DNA of 64,000 nt from Amaranthus tricolor (Eukaryota; Streptophyta; Magnoliopsida; Caryophyllales; Amaranthaceae). The stretch lies in assembly GCF_026212465.1 (NCBI RefSeq), contig NC_080051.1, forward strand, positions 21,819,082 to 21,883,081, given 5' to 3'. How positions within the stretch are numbered: position 1 is the stretch's first letter; each line of letters begins with the position of its first letter. Below the pieces are notes generated by a model, which was not told the DNA's origin, did no database searches, and worked only from the letters and a program-made list of their open reading frames with translations. Positions 10,207-24,652 of the stretch are shown here, piece after piece. Position numbers and translations under genes: made by a program.

Positions 10207-13200
10207 CGGATGTGTTGCAATTCACCCATGAATTGAAATGTTTCATACATGCTATCCCACATCGCCTTTGTAACAGACCGTTTTTCTTAATCTTAAATAT
10301 TTTGACAAATTCAATAATCGTTTCGTTTTATTATTTTCTTTTTAATGCCGTTTCGAAATTTTATTCCAATCGTTTTTAAGTTCTCGTTTTTCTTTTATAT
10401 ATAATTTATTTCTCTTAAAATAAATTATCTAAATATTAAGTCTAGCTAAATCTTTTTATTTCCCATATTAATTTATTAAAAATAAAGATATATATTATAA
10501 TAATAATTAAAAAAAAAAGGTAAAATTCTAAAAAGTTGGCGGCAAGACTAAAACTAGGTGACAAAAAATTTTAATGTAGTCTTATCCTTATGATAAAATA
10601 TCTTGGAGTAATTATATTTGCTTGCACATGAAGAAAAATTAAAACAACAAAAAAATTACAATCCTTAGCCTATAAATAGAACAAGCATACCGTGGGTAAA
10701 AGGAAAGGAGGAGAAAAAAAAATCAGAAAATTTATTCCTAAAAGCAAATTTCTAAAGAAAAATTCTAAAAACCCTAGAAAAATTCCTAAAAATTCTCAAA
10801 AATTTTCTAATAATAGTATTTAGTGTTAATTATAGAAATTCAAGGGGAGGAAGCTAATTTTGTGGTTAGAAATTCTACAACAAAGGGAATTAATTAATAG
10901 TGATATTAGTAAAGGTATAAATTCTTACATATATTTATTTACATGAAATTATGCCCATAAATTTTTATATGTGTTCATTATATTTAAATTTCATTTTCTG
11001 CAAATTTTGGTGAATTAATTCGTTGTAATTTAATTTATATGATTTATTCTTTGAAATTGCCAAAAACCGCAAAATCTGAAATAATTTGAATTAAAATAGT
11101 AAATATTAATATTTTTAAAAGAAATTTTTTCTGTACATATATATATATATGAGATATAGATTTTGTATTAATTTCGTGAAATATTGTTAAGTATAAATAT
11201 TATTATTAAGTTTTTTCTAAAAAAAAACAAACCGCAAAATCTGAAATAATTTTAATTATAATAGTAAATATTAATATTTTTAAACGAAACTTTTTCTGTA
11301 TATATAAAAGTATGAGACATGAGTTGTGTATTAATTTCGTGAATAATTGTTGAATATAAATATTATTATTAATTTGTTTTTGCTAAAAAACGCATAAAAT
11401 AAGGAAATTCATAAATTTGGGTTAAAAATAATTAATTCTGGAAAAAAATAATTTATTTTAGTGTTACTGTATTTTCATTTCATTTAAATTATTTTTGTGA
11501 AATTTTATGATATTTAATTTTTAAAGAAATAAATTAATAAATTAAATGGTTATTGTAGGCAAAAAGAATAAAAATGAAAGAAATAATTAAAATTAATTTA
11601 TTTTGGTGAATAAGAATATATGCCAACTCATTTAATAAATTATTTATTTTAAAATATTTCGTGTCGATTTCGATCCTAAGAAAATTAATTATTCATGTAC
11701 AAAATTTAAAAATAAGTTATTAAGAAAATAATAAAGCATAATTGAAATTTATCTATAAATAAATACTAAAGGCCCATTTTAGTTTTGATTTAGTTTAATA
11801 AATGAATATTTATATGCAAGATGTTATGAATTTATTTCTATTGTATGGTATTATAATGTTGCATTTATATGAAAACAGTAACATAATAATAAAAAGGCTT
11901 GATAGTAAGGAAATGCCGAACCATGCTTCCGGCATGTAAAAAACATACCCCACCCTAAACCCCTATCCTACCCCACCCTAAACCCCTACCCTATCCTACC
12001 CTAAACCCCTATTCTATCCTACCCTACCCTAAATCCCTATTCTATCCTACCCTAGCCTAAACCCCTATTCTATCCTACCCTAGCCTAAACCCCTATTCTA
12101 TCCTACCCTAGCCTAAACCCCTATCCTATCCTACCCCACCCTAAACCCCTATCCTATCCTACCCTAACCCTCCCCTAAGCACTATCCTAACCTAAACATA
12201 TACCTTCTATTCTAAGCCCCTACCCTATCCTACCCTAAGTTAGTCCCCCTCCCTTATGGCTCTAAAGCCTTCTATCCTAATCCTAACCCCTCACCCGACC
12301 CTAGAAACCCAAACCTCCCTACACACTATTCTATAGTATGCCCATATAGCCCAACCTTCTAAAGTAAGAAGATAGCCAATGGGAACACTTAAGCAAAACC
12401 ATTGGAATTCACATGAGACTATTTATAAGAAAGTAGGAGCTTCCCATCTTTCATTTTAGGATGTGGGATCGGATGTGTTGCAATTCACCCATGAATTGAA
12501 ATGTTTCATACATGCTATCCCACATCGCCTTTGTAACAGACCGTTTTTCTTAATCTTAAATATTTTGACAAATTCAATAATCGTTTCGTTTTATTATTTT
12601 CTTTTTAATGCCGTTTCGAAATTTTATTCCAATCGTTTTTAAGTTCTCGTTTTTCTTTTATATATAATTTATTTCTCTTAAAATAAATTATCTAAATATT
12701 AAGTCTAGCTAAATCTTTTTATTTCCCATATTAATTTATTAAAAATAAAGATATATATTATAATAATAATTAAAAAAAAAAGGTAAAATTCTAAAAAGTT
12801 GGCGGCAAGACTAAAACTAGGTGACAAAAAATTTTAATGTAGTCTTATCCTTATGATAAAATATCTTGGAGTAATTATATTTGCTTGCACATGAAGAAAA
12901 ATTAAAACAACAAAAAAATTACAATCCTTAGCCTATAAATAGAACAAGCATACCGTGGGTAAAAGGAAAGGAGGAGAAAAAAAAATCAGAAAATTTATTC
13001 CTAAAAGCAAATTTCTAAAGAAAAATTCTAAAAACCCTAGAAAAATTCCTAAAAATTCTCAAAAATTTTCTAATAATAGTATTTAGTGTTAATTATAGAA
13101 ATTCAAGGGGAGGAAGCTAATTTTGTGGTTAGAAATTCTACAACAAAGGGAATTAATTAATAGTGATATTAGTAAAGGTATAAATTCTTACATATATTTA

Positions 13201-16200
13201 TTTACATGAAATTATGCCCATAAATTTTTATATGTGTTCATTATATTTAAATTTCATTTTCTGCAAATTTTGGTGAATTAATTCGTTGTAATTTAATTTA
13301 TATGATTTATTCTTTGAAATTGCCAAAAACCGCAAAATCTGAAATAATTTGAATTAAAATAGTAAATATTAATATTTTTAAAAGAAATTTTTTCTGTACA
13401 TATATATATATATGAGATATAGATTTTGTATTAATTTCGTGAAATATTGTTAAGTATAAATATTATTATTAAGTTTTTTCTAAAAAAAAACAAACCGCAA
13501 AATCTGAAATAATTTTAATTATAATAGTAAATATTAATATTTTTAAACGAAACTTTTTCTGTATATATAAAAGTATGAGACATGAGTTGTGTATTAATTT
13601 CGTGAATAATTGTTGAATATAAATATTATTATTAATTTGTTTTTGCTAAAAAACGCATAAAATAAGGAAATTCATAAATTTGGGTTAAAAATAATTAATT
13701 CTGGAAAAAAATAATTTATTTTAGTGTTACTGTATTTTCATTTCATTTAAATTATTTTTGTGAAATTTTATGATATTTAATTTTTAAAGAAATAAATTAA
13801 TAAATTAAATGGTTATTGTAGGCAAAAAGAATAAAAATGAAAGAAATAATTAAAATTAATTTATTTTGGTGAATAAGAATATATGCCAACTCATTTAATA
13901 AATTATTTATTTTAAAATATTTCGTGTCGATTTCGATCCTAAGAAAATTAATTATTCATGTACAAAATTTAAAAATAAGTTATTAAGAAAATAATAAAGC
14001 ATAATTGAAATTTATCTATAAATAAATACTAAAGGCCCATTTTAGTTTTGATTTAGTTTAATAAATGAATATTTATATGCAAGATGTTATGAATTTATTT
14101 CTATTGTATGGTATTATAATGTTGCATTTATATGAAAACAGTAACATAATAATAAAAAGGCTTGATAGTAAGGAAATGCCGAACCATGCTTCCGGCATGT
14201 AAAAAACATACCCCACCCTAAACCCCTATCCTACCCCACCCTAAACCCCTACCCTATCCTACCCTAAACCCCTATTCTATCCTACCCTACCCTAAATCCC
14301 TATTCTATCCTACCCTAGCCTAAACCCCTATTCTATCCTACCCTAGCCTAAACCCCTATTCTATCCTACCCTAGCCTAAACCCCTATCCTATCCTACCCC
14401 ACCCTAAACCCCTATCCTATCCTACCCTAACCCTCCCCTAAGCACTATCCTAACCTAAACATATACCTTCTATTCTAAGCCCCTACCCTATCCTACCCTA
14501 AGTTAGTCCCCCTCCCTTATGGCTCTAAAGCCTTCTATCCTAATCCTAACCCCTCACCCGACCCTAGAAACCCAAACCTCCCTACACACTATTCTATAGT
14601 ATGCCCATATAGCCCAACCTTCTAAAGTAAGAAGATAGCCAATGGGAACACTTAAGCAAAACCATTGGAATTCACATGAGACTATTTATAAGAAAGTAGG
14701 AGCTTCCCATCTTTCATTTTAGGATGTGGGATCGGATGTGTTGCAATTCACCCATGAATTGAAATGTTTCATACATGCTATCCCACATCGCCTTTGTAAC
14801 AGACCGTTTTTCTTAATCTTAAATATTTTGACAAATTCAATAATCGTTTCGTTTTATTATTTTCTTTTTAATGCCGTTTCGAAATTTTATTCCAATCGTT
14901 TTTAAGTTCTCGTTTTTCTTTTATATATAATTTATTTCTCTTAAAATAAATTATCTAAATATTAAGTCTAGCTAAATCTTTTTATTTCCCATATTAATTT
15001 ATTAAAAATAAAGATATATATTATAATAATAATTAAAAAAAAAAGGTAAAATTCTAAAAAGTTGGCGGCAAGACTAAAACTAGGTGACAAAAAATTTTAA
15101 TGTAGTCTTATCCTTATGATAAAATATCTTGGAGTAATTATATTTGCTTGCACATGAAGAAAAATTAAAACAACAAAAAAATTACAATCCTTAGCCTATA
15201 AATAGAACAAGCATACCGTGGGTAAAAGGAAAGGAGGAGAAAAAAAAATCAGAAAATTTATTCCTAAAAGCAAATTTCTAAAGAAAAATTCTAAAAACCC
15301 TAGAAAAATTCCTAAAAATTCTCAAAAATTTTCTAATAATAGTATTTAGTGTTAATTATAGAAATTCAAGGGGAGGAAGCTAATTTTGTGGTTAGAAATT
15401 CTACAACAAAGGGAATTAATTAATAGTGATATTAGTAAAGGTATAAATTCTTACATATATTTATTTACATGAAATTATGCCCATAAATTTTTATATGTGT
15501 TCATTATATTTAAATTTCATTTTCTGCAAATTTTGGTGAATTAATTCGTTGTAATTTAATTTATATGATTTATTCTTTGAAATTGCCAAAAACCGCAAAA
15601 TCTGAAATAATTTGAATTAAAATAGTAAATATTAATATTTTTAAAAGAAATTTTTTCTGTACATATATATATATATGAGATATAGATTTTGTATTAATTT
15701 CGTGAAATATTGTTAAGTATAAATATTATTATTAAGTTTTTTCTAAAAAAAAACAAACCGCAAAATCTGAAATAATTTTAATTATAATAGTAAATATTAA
15801 TATTTTTAAACGAAACTTTTTCTGTATATATAAAAGTATGAGACATGAGTTGTGTATTAATTTCGTGAATAATTGTTGAATATAAATATTATTATTAATT
15901 TGTTTTTGCTAAAAAACGCATAAAATAAGGAAATTCATAAATTTGGGTTAAAAATAATTAATTCTGGAAAAAAATAATTTATTTTAGTGTTACTGTATTT
16001 TCATTTCATTTAAATTATTTTTGTGAAATTTTATGATATTTAATTTTTAAAGAAATAAATTAATAAATTAAATGGTTATTGTAGGCAAAAAGAATAAAAA
16101 TGAAAGAAATAATTAAAATTAATTTATTTTGGTGAATAAGAATATATGCCAACTCATTTAATAAATTATTTATTTTAAAATATTTCGTGTCGATTTCGAT

Positions 16201-19200
16201 CCTAAGAAAATTAATTATTCATGTACAAAATTTAAAAATAAGTTATTAAGAAAATAATAAAGCATAATTGAAATTTATCTATAAATAAATACTAAAGGCC
16301 CATTTTAGTTTTGATTTAGTTTAATAAATGAATATTTATATGCAAGATGTTATGAATTTATTTCTATTGTATGGTATTATAATGTTGCATTTATATGAAA
16401 ACAGTAACATAATAATAAAAAGGCTTGATAGTAAGGAAATGCCGAACCATGCTTCCGGCATGTAAAAAACATACCCCACCCTAAACCCCTATCCTACCCC
16501 ACCCTAAACCCCTACCCTATCCTACCCTAAACCCCTATTCTATCCTACCCTACCCTAAATCCCTATTCTATCCTACCCTAGCCTAAACCCCTATTCTATC
16601 CTACCCTAGCCTAAACCCCTATTCTATCCTACCCTAGCCTAAACCCCTATCCTATCCTACCCCACCCTAAACCCCTATCCTATCCTACCCTAACCCTCCC
16701 CTAAGCACTATCCTAACCTAAACATATACCTTCTATTCTAAGCCCCTACCCTATCCTACCCTAAGTTAGTCCCCCTCCCTTATGGCTCTAAAGCCTTCTA
16801 TCCTAATCCTAACCCCTCACCCGACCCTAGAAACCCAAACCTCCCTACACACTATTCTATAGTATGCCCATATAGCCCAACCTTCTAAAGTAAGAAGATA
16901 GCCAATGGGAACACTTAAGCAAAACCATTGGAATTCACATGAGACTATTTATAAGAAAGTAGGAGCTTCCCATCTTTCATTTTAGGATGTGGGATCGGAT
17001 GTGTTGCAATTCACCCATGAATTGAAATGTTTCATACATGCTATCCCACATCGCCTTTGTAACAGACCGTTTTTCTTAATCTTAAATATTTTGACAAATT
17101 CAATAATCGTTTCGTTTTATTATTTTCTTTTTAATGCCGTTTCGAAATTTTATTCCAATCGTTTTTAAGTTCTCGTTTTTCTTTTATATATAATTTATTT
17201 CTCTTAAAATAAATTATCTAAATATTAAGTCTAGCTAAATCTTTTTATTTCCCATATTAATTTATTAAAAATAAAGATATATATTATAATAATAATTAAA
17301 AAAAAAAGGTAAAATTCTAAAAAGTTGGCGGCAAGACTAAAACTAGGTGACAAAAAATTTTAATGTAGTCTTATCCTTATGATAAAATATCTTGGAGTAA
17401 TTATATTTGCTTGCACATGAAGAAAAATTAAAACAACAAAAAAATTACAATCCTTAGCCTATAAATAGAACAAGCATACCGTGGGTAAAAGGAAAGGAGG
17501 AGAAAAAAAAATCAGAAAATTTATTCCTAAAAGCAAATTTCTAAAGAAAAATTCTAAAAACCCTAGAAAAATTCCTAAAAATTCTCAAAAATTTTCTAAT
17601 AATAGTATTTAGTGTTAATTATAGAAATTCAAGGGGAGGAAGCTAATTTTGTGGTTAGAAATTCTACAACAAAGGGAATTAATTAATAGTGATATTAGTA
17701 AAGGTATAAATTCTTACATATATTTATTTACATGAAATTATGCCCATAAATTTTTATATGTGTTCATTATATTTAAATTTCATTTTCTGCAAATTTTGGT
17801 GAATTAATTCGTTGTAATTTAATTTATATGATTTATTCTTTGAAATTGCCAAAAACCGCAAAATCTGAAATAATTTGAATTAAAATAGTAAATATTAATA
17901 TTTTTAAAAGAAATTTTTTCTGTACATATATATATATATGAGATATAGATTTTGTATTAATTTCGTGAAATATTGTTAAGTATAAATATTATTATTAAGT
18001 TTTTTCTAAAAAAAAACAAACCGCAAAATCTGAAATAATTTTAATTATAATAGTAAATATTAATATTTTTAAACGAAACTTTTTCTGTATATATAAAAGT
18101 ATGAGACATGAGTTGTGTATTAATTTCGTGAATAATTGTTGAATATAAATATTATTATTAATTTGTTTTTGCTAAAAAACGCATAAAATAAGGAAATTCA
18201 TAAATTTGGGTTAAAAATAATTAATTCTGGAAAAAAATAATTTATTTTAGTGTTACTGTATTTTCATTTCATTTAAATTATTTTTGTGAAATTTTATGAT
18301 ATTTAATTTTTAAAGAAATAAATTAATAAATTAAATGGTTATTGTAGGCAAAAAGAATAAAAATGAAAGAAATAATTAAAATTAATTTATTTTGGTGAAT
18401 AAGAATATATGCCAACTCATTTAATAAATTATTTATTTTAAAATATTTCGTGTCGATTTCGATCCTAAGAAAATTAATTATTCATGTACAAAATTTAAAA
18501 ATAAGTTATTAAGAAAATAATAAAGCATAATTGAAATTTATCTATAAATAAATACTAAAGGCCCATTTTAGTTTTGATTTAGTTTAATAAATGAATATTT
18601 ATATGCAAGATGTTATGAATTTATTTCTATTGTATGGTATTATAATGTTGCATTTATATGAAAACAGTAACATAATAATAAAAAGGCTTGATAGTAAGGA
18701 AATGCCGAACCATGCTTCCGGCATGTAAAAAACATACCCCACCCTAAACCCCTATCCTACCCCACCCTAAACCCCTACCCTATCCTACCCTAAACCCCTA
18801 TTCTATCCTACCCTACCCTAAATCCCTATTCTATCCTACCCTAGCCTAAACCCCTATTCTATCCTACCCTAGCCTAAACCCCTATTCTATCCTACCCTAG
18901 CCTAAACCCCTATCCTATCCTACCCCACCCTAAACCCCTATCCTATCCTACCCTAACCCTCCCCTAAGCACTATCCTAACCTAAACATATACCTTCTATT
19001 CTAAGCCCCTACCCTATCCTACCCTAAGTTAGTCCCCCTCCCTTATGGCTCTAAAGCCTTCTATCCTAATCCTAACCCCTCACCCGACCCTAGAAACCCA
19101 AACCTCCCTACACACTATTCTATAGTATGCCCATATAGCCCAACCTTCTAAAGTAAGAAGATAGCCAATGGGAACACTTAAGCAAAACCATTGGAATTCA

Positions 19201-21583
19201 CATGAGACTATTTATAAGAAAGTAGGAGCTTCCCATCTTTCATTTTAGGATGTGGGATCGGATGTGTTGCAATTCACCCATGAATTGAAATGTTTCATAC
19301 ATGCTATCCCACATCGCCTTTGTAACAGACCGTTTTTCTTAATCTTAAATATTTTGACAAATTCAATAATCGTTTCGTTTTATTATTTTCTTTTTAATGC
19401 CGTTTCGAAATTTTATTCCAATCGTTTTTAAGTTCTCGTTTTTCTTTTATATATAATTTATTTCTCTTAAAATAAATTATCTAAATATTAAGTCTAGCTA
19501 AATCTTTTTATTTCCCATATTAATTTATTAAAAATAAAGATATATATTATAATAATAATTAAAAAAAAAAGGTAAAATTCTAAAAAGTTGGCGGCAAGAC
19601 TAAAACTAGGTGACAAAAAATTTTAATGTAGTCTTATCCTTATGATAAAATATCTTGGAGTAATTATATTTGCTTGCACATGAAGAAAAATTAAAACAAC
19701 AAAAAAATTACAATCCTTAGCCTATAAATAGAACAAGCATACCGTGGGTAAAAGGAAAGGAGGAGAAAAAAAAATCAGAAAATTTATTCCTAAAAGCAAA
19801 TTTCTAAAGAAAAATTCTAAAAACCCTAGAAAAATTCCTAAAAATTCTCAAAAATTTTCTAATAATAGTATTTAGTGTTAATTATAGAAATTCAAGGGGA
19901 GGAAGCTAATTTTGTGGTTAGAAATTCTACAACAAAGGGAATTAATTAATAGTGATATTAGTAAAGGTATAAATTCTTACATATATTTATTTACATGAAA
20001 TTATGCCCATAAATTTTTATATGTGTTCATTATATTTAAATTTCATTTTCTGCAAATTTTGGTGAATTAATTCGTTGTAATTTAATTTATATGATTTATT
20101 CTTTGAAATTGCCAAAAACCGCAAAATCTGAAATAATTTGAATTAAAATAGTAAATATTAATATTTTTAAAAGAAATTTTTTCTGTACATATATATATAT
20201 ATGAGATATAGATTTTGTATTAATTTCGTGAAATATTGTTAAGTATAAATATTATTATTAAGTTTTTTCTAAAAAAAAACAAACCGCAAAATCTGAAATA
20301 ATTTTAATTATAATAGTAAATATTAATATTTTTAAACGAAACTTTTTCTGTATATATAAAAGTATGAGACATGAGTTGTGTATTAATTTCGTGAATAATT
20401 GTTGAATATAAATATTATTATTAATTTGTTTTTGCTAAAAAACGCATAAAATAAGGAAATTCATAAATTTGGGTTAAAAATAATTAATTCTGGAAAAAAA
20501 TAATTTATTTTAGTGTTACTGTATTTTCATTTCATTTAAATTATTTTTGTGAAATTTTATGATATTTAATTTTTAAAGAAATAAATTAATAAATTAAATG
20601 GTTATTGTAGGCAAAAAGAATAAAAATGAAAGAAATAATTAAAATTAATTTATTTTGGTGAATAAGAATATATGCCAACTCATTTAATAAATTATTTATT
20701 TTAAAATATTTCGTGTCGATTTCGATCCTAAGAAAATTAATTATTCATGTACAAAATTTAAAAATAAGTTATTAAGAAAATAATAAAGCATAATTGAAAT
20801 TTATCTATAAATAAATACTAAAGGCCCATTTTAGTTTTGATTTAGTTTAATAAATGAATATTTATATGCAAGATGTTATGAATTTATTTCTATTGTATGG
20901 TATTATAATGTTGCATTTATATGAAAACAGTAACATAATAATAAAAAGGCTTGATAGTAAGGAAATGCCGAACCATGCTTCCGGCATGTAAAAAACATAC
21001 CCCACCCTAAACCCCTATCCTACCCCACCCTAAACCCCTACCCTATCCTACCCTAAACCCCTATTCTATCCTACCCTACCCTAAATCCCTATTCTATCCT
21101 ACCCTAGCCTAAACCCCTATTCTATCCTACCCTAGCCTAAACCCCTATTCTATCCTACCCTAGCCTAAACCCCTATCCTATCCTACCCCACCCTAAACCC
21201 CTATCCTATCCTACCCTAACCCTCCCCTAAGCACTATCCTAACCTAAACATATACCTTCTATTCTAAGCCCCTACCCTATCCTACCCTAAGTTAGTCCCC
21301 CTCCCTTATGGCTCTAAAGCCTTCTATCCTAATCCTAACCCCTCACCCGACCCTAGAAACCCAAACCTCCCTACACACTATTCTATAGTATGCCCATATA
21401 GCCCAACCTTCTAAAGTAAGAAGATAGCCAATGGGAACACTTAAGCAAAACCATTGGAATTCACATGAGACTATTTATAAGAAAGTAGGAGCTTCCCATC
21501 TTTCATTTTAGGATGTGGGATCGGATGTGTTGCAATTCACCCATGAATTGAAATGTTTCATACATGCTATCCCACATCGCCTT

Positions 21584-24027
21584 TGTAACAGACCGTTTTT
21601 CTTAATCTTAAATATTTTGACAAATTCAATAATCGTTTCGTTTTATTATTTTCTTTTTAATGCCGTTTCGAAATTTTATTCCAATCGTTTTTAAGTTCTC
21701 GTTTTTCTTTTATATATAATTTATTTCTCTTAAAATAAATTATCTAAATATTAAGTCTAGCTAAATCTTTTTATTTCCCATATTAATTTATTAAAAATAA
21801 AGATATATATTATAATAATAATTAAAAAAAAAAGGTAAAATTCTAAAAAGTTGGCGGCAAGACTAAAACTAGGTGACAAAAAATTTTAATGTAGTCTTAT
21901 CCTTATGATAAAATATCTTGGAGTAATTATATTTGCTTGCACATGAAGAAAAATTAAAACAACAAAAAAATTACAATCCTTAGCCTATAAATAGAACAAG
22001 CATACCGTGGGTAAAAGGAAAGGAGGAGAAAAAAAAATCAGAAAATTTATTCCTAAAAGCAAATTTCTAAAGAAAAATTCTAAAAACCCTAGAAAAATTC
22101 CTAAAAATTCTCAAAAATTTTCTAATAATAGTATTTAGTGTTAATTATAGAAATTCAAGGGGAGGAAGCTAATTTTGTGGTTAGAAATTCTACAACAAAG
22201 GGAATTAATTAATAGTGATATTAGTAAAGGTATAAATTCTTACATATATTTATTTACATGAAATTATGCCCATAAATTTTTATATGTGTTCATTATATTT
22301 AAATTTCATTTTCTGCAAATTTTGGTGAATTAATTCGTTGTAATTTAATTTATATGATTTATTCTTTGAAATTGCCAAAAACCGCAAAATCTGAAATAAT
22401 TTGAATTAAAATAGTAAATATTAATATTTTTAAAAGAAATTTTTTCTGTACATATATATATATATGAGATATAGATTTTGTATTAATTTCGTGAAATATT
22501 GTTAAGTATAAATATTATTATTAAGTTTTTTCTAAAAAAAAACAAACCGCAAAATCTGAAATAATTTTAATTATAATAGTAAATATTAATATTTTTAAAC
22601 GAAACTTTTTCTGTATATATAAAAGTATGAGACATGAGTTGTGTATTAATTTCGTGAATAATTGTTGAATATAAATATTATTATTAATTTGTTTTTGCTA
22701 AAAAACGCATAAAATAAGGAAATTCATAAATTTGGGTTAAAAATAATTAATTCTGGAAAAAAATAATTTATTTTAGTGTTACTGTATTTTCATTTCATTT
22801 AAATTATTTTTGTGAAATTTTATGATATTTAATTTTTAAAGAAATAAATTAATAAATTAAATGGTTATTGTAGGCAAAAAGAATAAAAATGAAAGAAATA
22901 ATTAAAATTAATTTATTTTGGTGAATAAGAATATATGCCAACTCATTTAATAAATTATTTATTTTAAATATTTCGTGTCGATTTCGATCCTAAGAAAATT
23001 AATTATTCATGTACAAAATTTAAAAATAAGTTATTAAGAAAATAATAAAGCATAATTGAAATTTATCTATAAATAAATACTAAAGGCCCATTTTAGTTTT
23101 GATTTAGTTTAATAAATGAATATTTATATGCAAGATGTTATGAATTTATTTCTATTGTATGTTATTGTAATGTTGCATTTATATGAAAACAGTAACATAA
23201 TAATAAAAAGGCTTGATAGTAAGGAAATGCCGAACCATGCTTCCGGCATGTAAAAAACGTGGGACGTGTTTTCCGGCACGTAAAATACGGCAAACACAGT
23301 AAGGTTGTTTAACCTGACCTGTGGCTCGAGCAATATTGTACTGGAGGAGTGACGACTCCCACTAAGTTAGGGGTTTTGGTTTACCTCACCCTAACAAGCC
23401 CTTACATATATCAAACAAAGATCATATGTGTTGCATTGATTAAATAAGTAGTCGGATTCCACGCCCTAACACTCAAGCAGAAGTGTTAGTAAATCACGCC
23501 CTGGTACTCAAGCAGAAGGACCAGAAGTTATATATATATAAATGAATCTAATATAAAAATGAGTTCCCTATAATACATAAGATACCTTGCATATTATTTA
23601 TTGCAATGCACTTATTTTTGCTTATTACTTAATTGTCGTGCATATACTATCCATACTTGTATAGTTGCGGTAAGTTTTTATACTCGGTTTTTTTTAAAGC
23701 TGACCGATTTCCATCGGCTGTTCCCATATTTCGGGAGCAGATGCTGCAGGTAACTTTACATGAAGTTATTAAGAAGATATTGTATTGTTTATGTGAGATT
23801 AGGATATAATATGTATATAGTTTATATTATGGACGATAATTATGTATTATAGAAAGATGTAATACGTAAAATTATATTTTAATGATTTAAGTTTTCTTTG
23901 TTTTTATTGAAAATTCTGTTTTGTCTTATTTGTTTTTCGCAATAATCACGGTACGATAGACTTCCGCTTAGCATTACCTACTATTATATTATTATAAACC
24001 TAAATTCGAAAAGAACGCTCTGTTACT
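21584..24027 (+). mobile_element. complete LTR (left arm), joined to array unit 7
   Basis: A 2,444-bp LTR from TGTAACAGACCG to CGCTCTGTTACT, flanked by an exact 5-bp duplication GCCTT (21579-21583 and 24028-24032). The ends are near-perfect inverted repeats (TGTAACAG / CTGTTACT); the usual final CA is CT here. A TATA box (CCTATAAATAGAAC) lies about 400 bp in. The distal half has a short internal duplication (CACGCCCTAACACTCAAGCAG / CACGCCCTGGTACTCAAGCAG, about 23460-23511). No internal retroelement domain adjoins it, so it is a solo LTR. The family (probably Ty3/gypsy from its length) is not determined. Confidence 0.8.
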
Positions 24028-24032
24028 GCCTT

Positions 24033-24478
24033 TTAATAGACATAACCTGCAACATTGTGTAGATGATATCACTTGAATTTTCTAATGAAACAAAGGGAGT
24101 CTTTTTTTGTTGTTGTTTTTTTTTTTGATTTGAAATGATGAAATGATGAAACAAGGGAGTTTAATTTGGTTTATAATAAAATTGTGTAAAGGTAATGTAT
24201 TAACGGTTGTCAAAATTACTTATTATCTTTTTAAATAAATTTTAATTAATAATATTTAATTTATTTTATGATAAATTTTAAAATTTTAAAATACTAAGAA
24301 AATACATATGTTACAACAAAATTTAAGATTGAAATTGATTATTAATATGAAGCAAGTAATTTTTTGTAGACATGTATTTCAACTCATATATTTAGATCAC
24401 AAGGATTGTTTAACTTTTTTTAGAGGGAAGTTATGATAAAACAAAACTTTTTGTAATGAGAAACATTTTGTCAACAAA
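24033..24478. other. AT-rich sequence between LTR and exon remnant
   Basis: No gene seen. The sequence before the LTR target site contains long T runs and AAATGATG repeats. Mirror copy at 48786-49231. Confidence 0.4.
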
Positions 24479-24652
24479 ACTTGATCAGGCCGTGCACAAC
24501 GTGGGTAGATTCCGAATCTTGTGTCTATGGATCCTCGTTCACCATGCTCCTTTATGACGCTATCATCCTTTAAATCCAGACACCGCGCCATGGCTTTCAG
24601 CATAATTAATAAGATTACTGTCAAATTCAATGAGAACTCATCCAGAACTTCT
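24479..24652 (-). pseudogene. 2OGD exon 3 fragment, mirror copy of 48610-48785
   Basis: Minus strand, after a TACAG acceptor. It encodes EVLDEF..., MLKAMARCLDLKDDS, DTRFGIYPRCARPDQ. Homology to the family stops exactly at PDQV, before the HxD motif, and the frame runs into unrelated sequence. It is a truncated exon in the left arm of the inverted repeat. Confidence 0.8.

Larger units (their letters stand above)
7275..23257. repeat. tandem array of seven LTR/telomere-like composite units
   Basis: Unit starts, measured at CATACCCCACCC: 9681, 11944, 14207, 16470, 18733, 20996, giving a constant 2,263-bp period. Unit 1 (7275-9680) has a longer, more variable telomere-like head. Unit 7 (20996-23257) runs on into the complete LTR. 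Order in each unit: telomere-like repeat (~350 bp), conserved tail with snRNA-promoter-like boxes (~240 bp), then the first ~1,675 bp of an LTR cut at GGCATGTAAAAAA. Units 2-6 look identical by eye. The right arm has one copy, so the array arose after, or independently of, the inverted duplication. Confidence 0.92.

Noticed and set aside
7275..23257. CRISPR-like array or rDNA array
   Set aside because: The 2.26-kb period with no spacers, and no rRNA sequence; the unit is an LTR/telomere-like composite.
23124..23333. Short ORFs in the LTRs and arms (23124, 49931, 6706, 52746, 60894, 5311, 54085) as genes
   Set aside because: No domain or initiation context; they appear in several places only because the repeats are recent copies.
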